In this document: one piece after another, positions 42,492-51,553 of the stretch
How the letters are laid out: every line of letters begins with the position of its first letter
Position numbering within the stretch: the first letter of the stretch is position 1
From: JALOLV01 sp046295175
Lineage (GTDB): Bacteria > Bacteroidota > Bacteroidia > Cytophagales > Spirosomataceae
Assembly (NCBI GenBank): GCA_046295175.1
Contig: JBKBNY010000001.1
Location: forward strand, 1,116,001-1,180,000
DNA: 64,000 nucleotides
Reading direction: 5' to 3'
Program-made: the position numbers and the translations under genes
The notes under the pieces: model-generated
Told to the model about the DNA's origin: nothing
What the model saw: only the letters and a program-made list of their open reading frames with translations
Databases searched by the model: none

Positions 42492-45368
42492 ATGAATCAC
42501 ATACAAAATATTCTCAAAATAGGCGGCTCGCTTGGTTCTTTTGCCTTAGCAAGTTCTATCGACCCATCAGGTGGGTTTATTTGTAATGCAATAGAAGCGA
42601 TTTCGGGTAATCTTGCCTCTAATTTCGTCGCAAAATACGACCCTGCGGCTCTTTTAGAATTCCTCAAAAAACCGAGTGAACTGAATCACGACATCGAAAA
42701 ATTGATGATTGATTCGGTGGAGAAAGCAGTGAAATTAGTAACCGTAAAGTATCTTGATGAAAACCCTTATGAGGATAAATTTGTAAAAAAGACGCTCGAC
42801 CAATTAATCAAAGATGCTAAAACTTATTCTGAAAATGTTGATTCTACCATCATTGACACTGACGAAGATGCTTGGGTCAAGAATATCAACGAATACATTT
42901 TTAGAGGACAACCAGATGAAGATGGTAAACTGGCTGAAATTGCCAAGTTTTTTAATGAAAACTTAAAAAGCAGCTATGAATTAGTCTTTAATGAAGGGCT
43001 AAAAGACGATAAAAACGAAAAGCCACTCAAAGCATTTTTGATAAAATCACTGACTGGTTTAAGCGAACAAGCTGATAAAAACAGTGAAATTCAGCAACAA
43101 ATTTTGGCAGAAATTCAGAAATTAAAAGAAAATAAACCCGCCGAATCGCTTACGATTGCCAAAGGCTATTTTGAGGCAGAATTTAAGAAACTCAATCGAA
43201 AATTAGATAAAGTTCTTGCAATTGCGGTAAAATCTGATGGAAATATCGAATTGATTTTGCAGATTTTGAAAGCATTTGTTGGTAATCAGCCAACTAAACT
43301 CCCCCACCACCTCACCCTCCCCCCGCTCGTACCCGAAGTTTTTGAGGGGCGGACGGATGAATTGCAAAATATCAAAAAAGCACTTTTTGAGAGCGAAAAC
43401 CTATTGCTTTTGGTCAATGGCGAGGGTGGTATTGGCAAAACCTCTTTGGCTGCCAAGTATTACCAACAATACGCCCACGTATATAATTACTTGGCTTGGG
43501 TATTGTGCGAGCAAAGCATTGCCGATGCTCTCCTGACTTTGGCTTTGCCACTCAAACTCCAATTTGATGATACCGCCACCACCGACCAACGCCTTGCTGT
43601 TTTATTACAGCAGATGGTCAATTTAGATAAACCCTGCCTGCTGATTATTGATAATGCCAACGAAGTAGCCGATTTGGATAAAAATTACCGACTTTTGAGG
43701 CAATGCCCCAATTTTCATATTTTGCTTACTTCTCGCATAAACACCTACAAAAACGCCAAGTTTTTTAAGGTTGATAGCCTGCCACCCGAGCAAGCCCTTG
43801 CGGTTTTTAGAGAACACTACCCCAAACTACAAGCCACCGAAGAACCGATTTTTGAAGGCATTTATACAGCCGTTGGTGGCAATACATTAGTTTTGGAGCT
43901 GTTAGCAAAAAATGTAGCCCTGCAAAATACCCTCAAAACCAAGTACAGTTTAGCGAGCTTACTGGCAGATTTACAAACCAAAGGACTGCTACAAATTGTA
44001 GAAGATGATGCCGTAAATGTAGAATACCAAAGCTACCAAACCGCCAAGCCTACCGAAGTGATAGCCGCCATGTATAACCTCAGTAAACTGAGCGAAGCCG
44101 AAAGCCGTTTGCTCTCGGTTTTTGCTGTTTTACCTGCCGAAAACATAGCTTATGAGACTTTGGAGGCATTATTGCCACAAACACCCAACCTTGATAAAAC
44201 CCTACTAAGCCTTGCCCAAAAAGGCTGGCTAAACCACAATACTACCGATAGTAGCTTTAAATGCAGCCCCGTAATACAAGAAATTACCCAAGCCAAAAAC
44301 CAAAACCTCTATGCCGATTGTGAGGAATTGATAAGTGTTTTGATTGATAAATTGGATTATGATGGTGCGGTAGGTACTTTGCTTAATGCTACTTATGAAG
44401 AAGGTGTATTGTATGCACGTTTTGCCGAGAGTGTGATAGCTAATTTAGAAGCGATAGAACATAATTTGGCTTTATTATGCGAAAGAATAGGTAATTTTTA
44501 TAAAACACACGGCAATATTGAAAAAGCAATCATTTACACTGAAAATTATATTAGCATTTCAAAAAAATTAGTAGAACAATACCCCGATAATGAAACTTTC
44601 AAAAACGGTTTGGCGATTTCTTACGAAAAATTAGGCGTTTTGCAAAAATCCCTTGGAAATTTAGAGAAGGCTTTGGAATATTTTGAAGATGAAACTAAAC
44701 TATTTGAAGAACTCTACCGTGATTATCCCAATCAAGTTTCTTTCAAAAACGGTTTGGCGATTTCTTACGAAAAATTAGGCGTTTTGCAACAATCGCTTGG
44801 AAATTTGGACAAGGCTTTGGAGTATTTTGAAGATGAAACAAAGCTATTTGAAGAACTCTACCGTGATTATCCCAATCAGGTTGAGTTCAAAAACGGTTTG
44901 GCGATTTCTTACGAAAAATTAGGCGTTTTGCAAAAATCCCTTGGAAATTTGGACAAGGCTTTGGAATATTTTGAAGATGAAACTAAACTATTTGAAGAAC
45001 TCTACCGTGATTATCCCAATCAAGTTTCTTTCAAAAACGGTTTGGCGATTTCTTATCAATATTTAGGCAATTTGCAATTATCGCTTGGAAGTTTAGAAGA
45101 GGCTTTGATTCATTATGAAAATATGAGTAAGCTATTTGAAGAACTCTACCGAAATTATCCCAATCAGGTTTCTTTCAAAAACGGATTGGCGATTTCATAT
45201 TTTAAATTAGGAACTGTTTATCAAGATAATGAAAAGCAAAAAGCCATAGAGTATTTCAAAAAAGCAGAGAGTCACTGGATAGAATTAACGCAGGCTTTTC
45301 CTATGTATGTTGAGTTTAAAAATAACCTCAACGGGGTAAAAAATGCTTTGGCGGGTTTGGGTGGGTAA
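42492..45368 (+). CDS. STAND-type NTPase with TPR repeats
   Basis: 958 residues. The N-terminal ~270 residues form a helical region (weakly hydrophobic around 10-22) that may be an effector or oligomerisation domain; no known effector motif was recognised. Next comes an NB-ARC/STAND ATPase: Walker A GEGGIGKTSLA (~311), Walker B CLLIIDNAN (~381), sensor LLTSRINTYKN (~415) and a winged-helix region. From ~655 tetratricopeptide helices begin, and from ~703 five 48-residue repeats follow in register, three of them nearly identical in DNA. STAND-TPR proteins act as signal-triggered switches, some in phage defence; defence is only inferred here. A hicBA pair follows 43 bp later. Confidence 0.85.
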   Translation: MNHIQNILKIGGSLGSFALASSIDPSGGFICNAIEAISGNLASNFVAKYDPAALLEFLKKPSELNHDIEKLMIDSVEKAVKLVTVKYLDENPYEDKFVKKTLDQLIKDAKTYSENVDSTIIDTDEDAWVKNINEYIFRGQPDEDGKLAEIAKFFNENLKSSYELVFNEGLKDDKNEKPLKAFLIKSLTGLSEQADKNSEIQQQILAEIQKLKENKPAESLTIAKGYFEAEFKKLNRKLDKVLAIAVKSDGNIELILQILKAFVGNQPTKLPHHLTLPPLVPEVFEGRTDELQNIKKALFESENLLLLVNGEGGIGKTSLAAKYYQQYAHVYNYLAWVLCEQSIADALLTLALPLKLQFDDTATTDQRLAVLLQQMVNLDKPCLLIIDNANEVADLDKNYRLLRQCPNFHILLTSRINTYKNAKFFKVDSLPPEQALAVFREHYPKLQATEEPIFEGIYTAVGGNTLVLELLAKNVALQNTLKTKYSLASLLADLQTKGLLQIVEDDAVNVEYQSYQTAKPTEVIAAMYNLSKLSEAESRLLSVFAVLPAENIAYETLEALLPQTPNLDKTLLSLAQKGWLNHNTTDSSFKCSPVIQEITQAKNQNLYADCEELISVLIDKLDYDGAVGTLLNATYEEGVLYARFAESVIANLEAIEHNLALLCERIGNFYKTHGNIEKAIIYTENYISISKKLVEQYPDNETFKNGLAISYEKLGVLQKSLGNLEKALEYFEDETKLFEELYRDYPNQVSFKNGLAISYEKLGVLQQSLGNLDKALEYFEDETKLFEELYRDYPNQVEFKNGLAISYEKLGVLQKSLGNLDKALEYFEDETKLFEELYRDYPNQVSFKNGLAISYQYLGNLQLSLGSLEEALIHYENMSKLFEELYRNYPNQVSFKNGLAISYFKLGTVYQDNEKQKAIEYFKKAESHWIELTQAFPMYVEFKNNLNGVKNALAGLGG
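44598..45317 (+). repeat. Near-identical 144-bp tandem repeats in the STAND-TPR gene
   Basis: Repeat starts at 44598, 44742, 44886, 45030 and 45174, exactly 144 bp apart (48 codons each), beginning FKNGLAISY and ending ELYRDYPNQV. The first three are almost identical at DNA level and the last two diverge. In-frame copy-number change is therefore likely between strains. Confidence 0.95.
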
Positions 45369-45411
45369 TCATTCAAAAATGATTAACTTTGTTTTAAAAA
45401 TATGCAATAAC

Positions 45412-45624
45412 ATGATAAACTTAGAACATATTATTTGGAAAGAGGGGAATTACTACGTAGCCCAATGCTTAAACGTAGATGTATCAAGTTTTGGCGAAAC
45501 AAAACAAGAGGCTTTGGCAAATCTCAACGAAGCATTAGAACTTTATTTTGAAGATAATGATAAAAAGAACTTTCAGGAAATAGAACAACCCGAAATCATC
45601 CACGCTACATTTTCTTATGCCTAA
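45412..45624 (+). CDS. hicB: HicB-family antitoxin (short form)
   Basis: 70 residues from ATG 45412 (MINLEHIIW). A longer frame from 45343 overlaps the STAND gene and is not supported. The partly RNase H-like HicB fold is clear: KEGNYYVAQCLNVDVSSFGE followed by TKQEALANLNEALELYFED. There is no C-terminal ribbon-helix-helix or HTH DNA-binding tail, so autoregulation by this protein alone is unlikely. The toxin start overlaps the last codons (45617-45624). Antitoxin-first order is the reverse of E. coli hicAB. Confidence 0.88.
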   Translation: MINLEHIIWKEGNYYVAQCLNVDVSSFGETKQEALANLNEALELYFEDNDKKNFQEIEQPEIIHATFSYA

Positions 45625-45832
45625 ACTCTATTCTTCTGATTATATAGTAAAAGTTCTACTGCGTTTAGGTTTTGAATTTGTATCTCAGAAAGGAAGTCAT
45701 GCCAAATTTCGTAAGGGAACAAATCCTGTACTGACGGTAATTGTTCCAATGAGTAAGAAGGAAATTCCATTTGGTACTTTTCGTTCGATTTTGAGACAAG
45801 CAAACTTAACAGTGGAGGATTTTTCAGCTTAA
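45617..45832 (+). CDS. hicA: HicA-family toxin (mRNA interferase)
   Basis: 71 residues with the dsRNA-binding-like HicA fold: SSDYIVKVLLRLGFEFVSQK, then GSHAKFRKGTNPVLTVIVPM with the catalytic His in GSHAKF, then FGTFRSILRQANLTVEDF. HicA degrades mRNA unless bound by HicB. It overlaps hicB by 8 bp, so the two are translationally coupled. It appears intact. Confidence 0.9.
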   Translation: MPKLYSSDYIVKVLLRLGFEFVSQKGSHAKFRKGTNPVLTVIVPMSKKEIPFGTFRSILRQANLTVEDFSA

Positions 45833-45903
45833 ATGCAGCATTCATAAAAAATCTCAACTGGGTAAAATATAGGTTCTAAGGAAATTTTGAGGTAATGTTC
45901 GGG

Positions 45904-45931
45904 GTAGAGACGTTACATGTAACGTCTCTAC
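45904..45931. repeat. Perfect 28-nt GTAGAGACGTTA palindrome
   Basis: GTAGAGACGTTACA and TGTAACGTCTCTAC are exact reverse complements with no loop. The GTAGAGAC...GTCTCTAC frame recurs at 46023-46052 with a different inner sequence. Confidence 0.85.
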
Positions 45932-46022
45932 ATACGACGTCCCCACGGTCAAAAATTACCTATTGCATTTGTTTCCAAAAATTGTCAGAAAACCAAAATC
46001 TATTTTCCTAAAAACGTGGGTG

Positions 46023-46052
46023 GTAGAGACAAGGCATGTGCCTTGTCTCTAC
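46023..46052. repeat. 30-nt GTAGAGACAAGGCA palindrome
   Basis: GTAGAGACAAGGCA and TGCCTTGTCTCTAC pair perfectly around two bases. The outer 8 bp match the element at 45904-45931 while the inner part differs. Confidence 0.85.
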
Positions 46053-46121
46053 GTTTCATATTTTACCTATTTGGTATTGCATTTACATTGAAAATTTCAA
46101 CATTTCACCCCATATCCTCCG

Positions 46122-46129
46122 TACCTTTG
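46122..46129 (+). promoter_or_regulatory. -7 box of the serine hydrolase gene
   Basis: TACCTTTG fits TAnnTTTG exactly, 20 bp before ATG 46150, within the short inverted repeat GTACC...GGTAC. It fixes the start at 46150 rather than the longer frame from 46036. Confidence 0.55.
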
Positions 46130-46149
46130 TGGTACAAAAACCGAAAAAC

Positions 46150-47628
46150 ATGAAAAAACTAATCCTTTTTCTTTTCTGCTCAATTAATATCTTCGCCCAA
46201 AGCAACGAAGATAAAATCAAGGCAATCGTACCCGAATTAGACGCCAAATTTGAGGCATTTCGCACACAAAATCATTTATCGAGTGTATCGTATGCAATCT
46301 TGGTTGATGGTAAAATTGTGCATCAGAGCAATAGCGGCATTGTCAATTACAAAACCAACAAAACAGCTGATAGTCAGTCGGTTTACCGCATAGCATCAAT
46401 GTCTAAAAGTTTTGCATCGGTAGCTATTTTGCAATTACGAGATGCTGGAAAACTGAAACTCGACGACCCCGTTTGGAAATACATTCCCGAACTAAAAGGA
46501 CAAAAATATTCAGCTGATTCGCCCGATATTACGGTGCGTCATTTGCTTACGCACGCAGCGGGTTTCCCCGAAGATAATCCGTGGGGCGACCGCCAATTGG
46601 GCATTTCAGAATCCGAAATGTTGAAGATGTTTAAAAAAGGAATTTCGTTCTCAAACGAACCCGGAATTGCCTACGAATACAGCAATATGGGCTTTGCGAT
46701 GCTGGGGCAAATCATCAAAAACGTATCGGGACAAAGCTACCAAAGCTATATCATCAACAAAATTTGGAAGCCACTCGGCATGAATAATACCTATTGGGAT
46801 TATACGAAAGTACCAGATAATCAACTCGTGAGGGGCTACCGTTGGCTGCGTGAACAATACATCGAGCAGCCTTTCGAGGGCGATGGAGCTTACGGAATCA
46901 TGGGCGGGATGTTAACCACAATCGAAGATTTTGCAAAGTACATGAGCTTCCACCAAAAAGCCTATCAGGTTACGGCCCCCAATTCGCCGATTTTAAAGAA
47001 AAGTTCGTTGAAAGAAATGCACTTCCCAGCCAATTTCAATAGTATGAGCAACCGTGGATTTACGGGTTCGGGTGAGCCTTGCAATAATGTTTCGTTTTAT
47101 GGTTATGGGCTACGAATCGACCAAAATTGTAACCAAATTAGAAGTATTGGTCATTCGGGTGGTTTACCTGGTTTTGGCTCCGACTGGAAAATCGTGCCGC
47201 AATACGGCATCGGAATCGTTACTTTTACGAATGGCACTTATGGCAGTGCCGCATTGATGAATAACCAGATGATTCCGTATATCATCGAGAAAGCAGGAAT
47301 TAGTCCGATTCCATTTCCAGTTTCGCCGATTTTGAAACAACGCCAAAACGAATTAGTAAAACTTCTTCCTTCGTGGGAAAATGCCGAAAAAACAGGCATT
47401 TTTGCCGAAAACTTCTTCATGGATTACTTCCCCGATTTACTAAAAGCCGAAGCCGAAGGAATCTTTGAAAAAGCAGGAAAAATCGTAAAAGTAAACGAAA
47501 TAGTACCCGAAAATGCCCTCAGAGGCAAGTTTCTGATTGAATGTGAGAAAGGAAAAGTAGAAGTAAGTTTCACGATGTCGCCCGAAAACCCGCCATTGAT
47601 TCAGGCTTATAGTATTCGGTTAAGGTAA
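46150..47628 (+). CDS. Secreted serine hydrolase, class C beta-lactamase fold
   Basis: 492 residues from ATG 46150 (MKKLILFLFCSINIFAQ signal peptide). The penicillin-binding/class C catalytic motifs are visible: SxxK in IASMSKSFASVAIL, YxN in AYEYSNMGFAMLGQ, and the C-terminal HSGGLPGFGSDW as the KTG-box equivalent (HxG). RHLLTHAAGFPED is also typical of esterase/peptidase-type members. It is probably a peptidase or esterase rather than a true beta-lactamase. Single gene; clinical resistance is not implied. Confidence 0.88.
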   Translation: MKKLILFLFCSINIFAQSNEDKIKAIVPELDAKFEAFRTQNHLSSVSYAILVDGKIVHQSNSGIVNYKTNKTADSQSVYRIASMSKSFASVAILQLRDAGKLKLDDPVWKYIPELKGQKYSADSPDITVRHLLTHAAGFPEDNPWGDRQLGISESEMLKMFKKGISFSNEPGIAYEYSNMGFAMLGQIIKNVSGQSYQSYIINKIWKPLGMNNTYWDYTKVPDNQLVRGYRWLREQYIEQPFEGDGAYGIMGGMLTTIEDFAKYMSFHQKAYQVTAPNSPILKKSSLKEMHFPANFNSMSNRGFTGSGEPCNNVSFYGYGLRIDQNCNQIRSIGHSGGLPGFGSDWKIVPQYGIGIVTFTNGTYGSAALMNNQMIPYIIEKAGISPIPFPVSPILKQRQNELVKLLPSWENAEKTGIFAENFFMDYFPDLLKAEAEGIFEKAGKIVKVNEIVPENALRGKFLIECEKGKVEVSFTMSPENPPLIQAYSIRLR

Positions 47629-47721
47629 AATCATTGATTCTATCCCTATTTAGCAATAAAAATACTTTGTCAAATCAAAAAGGTTGTTAAATTTGTTTGG
47701 AGATACAACAATCCTGACAGA

Positions 47722-49854
47722 ATGAAACCGAACTTCATCAATACAAAGCTATTTCAATCAACTGATAACCAGCCATTAACGCCTAATCCTAATACCTTCA
47801 AAACTGCCGAAGGCATTGGGGTTAAATCTCGATATACTGCCCAAGACATCAAAGATGCCCAACACCTGCATTTTACGGCAGGGATTCCACCTTTTTTGCG
47901 TGGGCCGTACAGCACAATGTACGTTTTGCAGCCGTGGACAATTCGTCAGTATGCGGGTTTTTCGACTGCCGAAGAATCGAACGCTTTTTACAGACGCAAT
48001 TTGGCCGCAGGGCAAAAGGGGCTTTCGGTAGCTTTCGATTTAGCAACGCACCGTGGCTACGACTCCGACCATCCGCGTGTAGTGGGCGATGTCGGCAAGG
48101 CGGGTGTGGCGATTGATTCGGTCGAAGATATGAAAATACTTTTCGACCAGATTCCGCTCGACCAAATGTCGGTTTCGATGACCATGAACGGGGCAGTTTT
48201 GCCAATCATGGCGTTTTATATTGTAGCCGCCGAAGAGCAGGGCGTTTCGCCCGAAAAACTATCAGGAACGATTCAGAACGATATTTTGAAAGAATTTATG
48301 GTTCGGAATACCTACATTTATCCGCCCGAACCATCTATGCGAATCATCGGCGACATTTTTGCTTACACAAGCAAATTTATGCCAAAATTTAACTCAATTT
48401 CTATCTCGGGCTACCACATGCACGAGGCAGGTGCACCCGCTCACATCGAACTGGCTTACACGCTTGCCGATGGCTTGGAATACATCCGAACGGGCATTGC
48501 GGCGGGTATGGATATTGACGATTTTGCTCCACGACTTTCGTTTTTTTGGGGAATCGGCATGAATCATTTCATGGAAATCGCCAAGATGCGAGCAGGGCGT
48601 TTGCTTTGGGCAAAGATTGTAAAGCAATTCAATCCTAAAAATGCAAAATCTTTAGCCTTGCGGACCCACTGCCAAACTTCGGGGTGGTCATTGACCGAGC
48701 AAGACCCATTCAATAACGTAGCTCGTACGGCCATAGAAGCCATGGCGGCGGCTTTGGGACATACACAGTCGCTTCATACCAATTCGCTCGATGAGGCCAT
48801 TGCCCTACCAACCGATTTTTCGGCTCGGATTGCTCGAAATACCCAACTTTATATCCAAAACGAAACCGAAATCTGTCGAGTGGTTGACCCGTGGGGAGGC
48901 TCGTATTACGTAGAATCATTGACCAAAGAATTGACCGAAAAGGCTTGGGCCTTGATAGAAGAAGTAGAAGAATTGGGCGGAATGACCAAAGCTATCGAAA
49001 CGGGTTTGCCCAAAATGAGGATTGAAGAAGCCGCAGCACGCAAACAAGCAAGGATTGACAGCGGCAAAGACATTATTGTGGGGGTAAACAAATATCGCCC
49101 CGAATCAGAGAAAGAAATCGAGCTTTTAGAAGTTGATAATCAGGAAGTTAGAAGAAAACAGATTGAAAGATTAGATAAAATAAAGGCTTCGAGAGATAAT
49201 ATAGAAGTAGAAGAGATTCTGCACAGAATTTCTGAATTCGTAAGCTCACCTTCAGGGGCTGGAGGTGAGCTTCTTGCTCTTGCTGTCGAGGCGGCTCGTA
49301 AACGAGCAACACTCGGCGAAATTTCAATGGCTATGGAAAAAGCATTCGGACGACACAAAGCGGTAATTCGCTCAATATCAGGGGTTTACCAATCAGAAGT
49401 AAGCGACGATGAGAATTTCAGAATCGCCAAACAAATGGCCGATGAATTTGCCGCAATGGAAGGCCGCCGCCCAAGGATTATGATTGCCAAAATGGGGCAA
49501 GACGGACACGACCGTGGAGCAAAAGTGATTGCCACAAGCTTTGCCGATTTGGGCTTCGATGTTGACATCGGGCCGTTGTTCCAAACCCCTGAAGAAGTGG
49601 CTCAGCAAGCCGCCGAAAACGATGTGCATATCGTGGGGGCTTCGAGCTTAGCAGCAGGGCATAAAACATTGGTACCACAGCTTATCGAAGAACTCAAAAA
49701 AGTAGGTCGAGAAGATATTATGGTGATTGCGGGTGGGGTGATTCCGGCACAAGATTATCAGTTTCTGTACGATGCTGGCGTAAAAGGAGTCTTTGGACCT
49801 GGCACCGTCATCTCGGTAGCCGCTCAGAAGATTCTGAAAGAGTTGATGAGTTAA
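47722..49854 (+). CDS. scpA: Methylmalonyl-CoA mutase, large (B12-binding) subunit
   Basis: Cobalamin-dependent interconversion of (R)-methylmalonyl-CoA and succinyl-CoA. 710 residues with the N-terminal TIM barrel (PFLRGPYSTMYVLQPWTIRQ, the substrate-binding YAGFSTAEESNAFYRRNLAA) and the C-terminal cobalamin domain with DxHxxG in GQDGHDRGAKVIATSFADLG (~593-612). SLHTNSLDEAIALPTD and GGSYYVESLT are also diagnostic. The small subunit gene is not in the window, though the large subunit alone is homologous to single-chain mutases. The gene ends at a strong hairpin. Confidence 0.95.
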   Translation: MKPNFINTKLFQSTDNQPLTPNPNTFKTAEGIGVKSRYTAQDIKDAQHLHFTAGIPPFLRGPYSTMYVLQPWTIRQYAGFSTAEESNAFYRRNLAAGQKGLSVAFDLATHRGYDSDHPRVVGDVGKAGVAIDSVEDMKILFDQIPLDQMSVSMTMNGAVLPIMAFYIVAAEEQGVSPEKLSGTIQNDILKEFMVRNTYIYPPEPSMRIIGDIFAYTSKFMPKFNSISISGYHMHEAGAPAHIELAYTLADGLEYIRTGIAAGMDIDDFAPRLSFFWGIGMNHFMEIAKMRAGRLLWAKIVKQFNPKNAKSLALRTHCQTSGWSLTEQDPFNNVARTAIEAMAAALGHTQSLHTNSLDEAIALPTDFSARIARNTQLYIQNETEICRVVDPWGGSYYVESLTKELTEKAWALIEEVEELGGMTKAIETGLPKMRIEEAAARKQARIDSGKDIIVGVNKYRPESEKEIELLEVDNQEVRRKQIERLDKIKASRDNIEVEEILHRISEFVSSPSGAGGELLALAVEAARKRATLGEISMAMEKAFGRHKAVIRSISGVYQSEVSDDENFRIAKQMADEFAAMEGRRPRIMIAKMGQDGHDRGAKVIATSFADLGFDVDIGPLFQTPEEVAQQAAENDVHIVGASSLAAGHKTLVPQLIEELKKVGREDIMVIAGGVIPAQDYQFLYDAGVKGVFGPGTVISVAAQKILKELMS

Positions 49855-49883
49855 TTTTTCTCAAATATCAAAGTTTAATTCGT

Positions 49884-49928
49884 AATCCTCTAAAAATAGG
49901 ACACATAAAATCCTACTTTTAGAGGATT
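49884..49928 (+). terminator. Terminator of methylmalonyl-CoA mutase gene
   Basis: AATCCTCTAAAAATAGGA and TCCTACTTTTAGAGGATT form an 18-bp stem (one mismatch) with a short loop, followed by a TTGTTTTTT run, 30 bp after the stop. Confidence 0.85.
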
Positions 49929-49993
49929 GTTTTTTGATAAAAAAAAGATACCTTCGTAAAGAGAAAATTACCCCAAATCTTTATGATACAGCC

Positions 49994-51499
49994 ATGAAAA
50001 AGATTCTTCTACTTACGATTATTTTGCTCTTTTCTGCCAATACTAAAGCTCAACAAGCTACCATTATTGATACTAAAAGTATGATTGTACCCCGTTATGC
50101 AGATTTAGGGGTAATAAGCAATGCCATAGGTAATCCGCAAGTCGGGATGCTCGTTTATAACAATTCGACCCAATCTTATTGGTTTTTTACAAGCTCTGGG
50201 TGGACCAATCTGGCTGCGGCCGTCAGCGGAAACTGGGTACAAAACGGGGCAAATATATCGAATACCAATCCTGATAATGTAGGTGTTGGCCACCCAAATC
50301 CTTCGTATAAACTACACGTAGGTAATGCCAATAATGGCTTTAGAGTAGAAGGGGCAATATCGCCGTTGGTTGGTGGCAAAACATTCAGTATGGGTGGATA
50401 TGGCAATTTTGAAATTGATAAACCTGGTGTTGTAGCTGGTAGATTCATGATTCGTGAAAACGGCAATATTGGTATCAACAATATTGCACCTGCTGCTCTT
50501 TTAGACATTGGTGGAGGCAACAACTGGGACTTGACAAATACCGAGGGGGATTTCCGAATCGGTAATTCATTGTATCGTCTCAAAATGGGAGTAGCCCTTG
50601 GCGGAGGTGGTGCTGGTACTGTAAATATTCGAGCCGTTGGAGGAGTAAATTCTTTAAACTTGGGGGCTGGTACAAACAACGGAATCACCATCAATGGTAG
50701 TGGATATTTGGGTATCGGTAATATATCTCCGACATCGCTTTTGTCTTTCCCTAATGGTTTTGGACGTAAGATTTCACTTCATGATAACGGTACTGGCGAC
50801 CAATATGGTATTGATTTACATGCTGGTTTAAACGGTTTAATGTTTGTAACCCCCGCTACAAATGCTGATATTGGCCGAGATATTAGTTTTGGTCATTCGA
50901 CCTCAACGGGTAACTATTGGGAAAGATTTAACATCAAAGCTAATGGAGGGCTGTCTGTATCGAATGGAGTCGGAGCGAATGGTCAAGTTTTAACAAGCCA
51001 AGGAAATGGGCAGGCTGCGGCTTGGAAAAACAGTGGCAATACCGACCAATATAATTCATTTATTGAGGTGAAACAAACCGCTGTTATCACACCCACTACA
51101 ACCGCAGGCGAATACCTCACTGGGTTAGAACATACGCTAAATTTGAGCAAACCAGCCTTAGTAACTGTTGTTGTAAATACTTCGGTTAATAACGATGGAT
51201 GTTTTGGCTGTCTGACAGTTCAGGCATTAATCGAGTTAGAAGTAAACGGGGGTGTTTGGGGAACATCAACTATTCAATTAGAAAACACTACCTCGGGTGT
51301 GTATCTTAGTAGTGGTAACCTAATCTACGAACGAACCTACAAATTGGCAGCCGGTAACTACACTTTTAAGGTAAAAGGAAAAAAAGGACTACCCTTCGGA
51401 GGTGGCTCTACTGGCACTGTTTGGTTTAATTATGATGCAGCACAGCCTTTTTCATTTGCCCGATGGGGTTATATGAACTTCAATATTGTTTATCCATGA
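49994..51499 (+). CDS. Secreted beta-rich repeat protein, unknown
   Basis: 501 residues from ATG 49994 (MKKILLLTIILLFSANTKAQ signal peptide); the longer frame from 49934 adds a charged, unconserved leader. The body is Gly/Asn-rich with repeating short motifs (GVGHPNPSYKLHVGNANNGF, GNIGINNIAPAALLDIGGGN, GYLGIGNISPTSLLSFPNGF), the pattern of beta-helical or trimeric tail-fibre-like proteins. A C-terminal globular part contains CFGCLTVQALIELEV. Attachment or surface structure is likely; the ligand is unknown. Confidence 0.75.
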   Translation: MKKILLLTIILLFSANTKAQQATIIDTKSMIVPRYADLGVISNAIGNPQVGMLVYNNSTQSYWFFTSSGWTNLAAAVSGNWVQNGANISNTNPDNVGVGHPNPSYKLHVGNANNGFRVEGAISPLVGGKTFSMGGYGNFEIDKPGVVAGRFMIRENGNIGINNIAPAALLDIGGGNNWDLTNTEGDFRIGNSLYRLKMGVALGGGGAGTVNIRAVGGVNSLNLGAGTNNGITINGSGYLGIGNISPTSLLSFPNGFGRKISLHDNGTGDQYGIDLHAGLNGLMFVTPATNADIGRDISFGHSTSTGNYWERFNIKANGGLSVSNGVGANGQVLTSQGNGQAAAWKNSGNTDQYNSFIEVKQTAVITPTTTAGEYLTGLEHTLNLSKPALVTVVVNTSVNNDGCFGCLTVQALIELEVNGGVWGTSTIQLENTTSGVYLSSGNLIYERTYKLAAGNYTFKVKGKKGLPFGGGSTGTVWFNYDAAQPFSFARWGYMNFNIVYP

Positions 51500-51522
51500 G
51501 CCGTGCAATAGCAAATTCTATT

Positions 51523-51530
51523 TAACTTTG
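51523..51530 (+). promoter_or_regulatory. -7 box candidate upstream of the TPR-like gene
   Basis: TAACTTTG fits TAnnTTTG, 23 bp before ATG 51554. Confidence 0.45.
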
Positions 51531-51553
51531 GCGTTGTAAAACAAATCTTAAAA

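Larger units (their letters stand above)
45833..46149. other. 317-bp gap with two GTAGAGAC palindromes
   Basis: No gene. Perfect 28-nt palindrome starting GTAGAGACGTTAC at 45904-45931 and a near-perfect 30-nt one starting GTAGAGACAAGGCATG at 46023-46052, both within a 150-bp stretch. A TACCTTTG -7 box at 46122-46129 lies 20 bp before the serine hydrolase start. Confidence 0.7.

Noticed and set aside
44598..45317. CRISPR-like regular repeats
   Set aside because: The 144-bp period is a multiple of three, in frame, and encodes TPR helices.
47629..47721. Cobalamin riboswitch before the mutase gene
   Set aside because: The 93-bp gap is too short and lacks any B12-box-like sequence.
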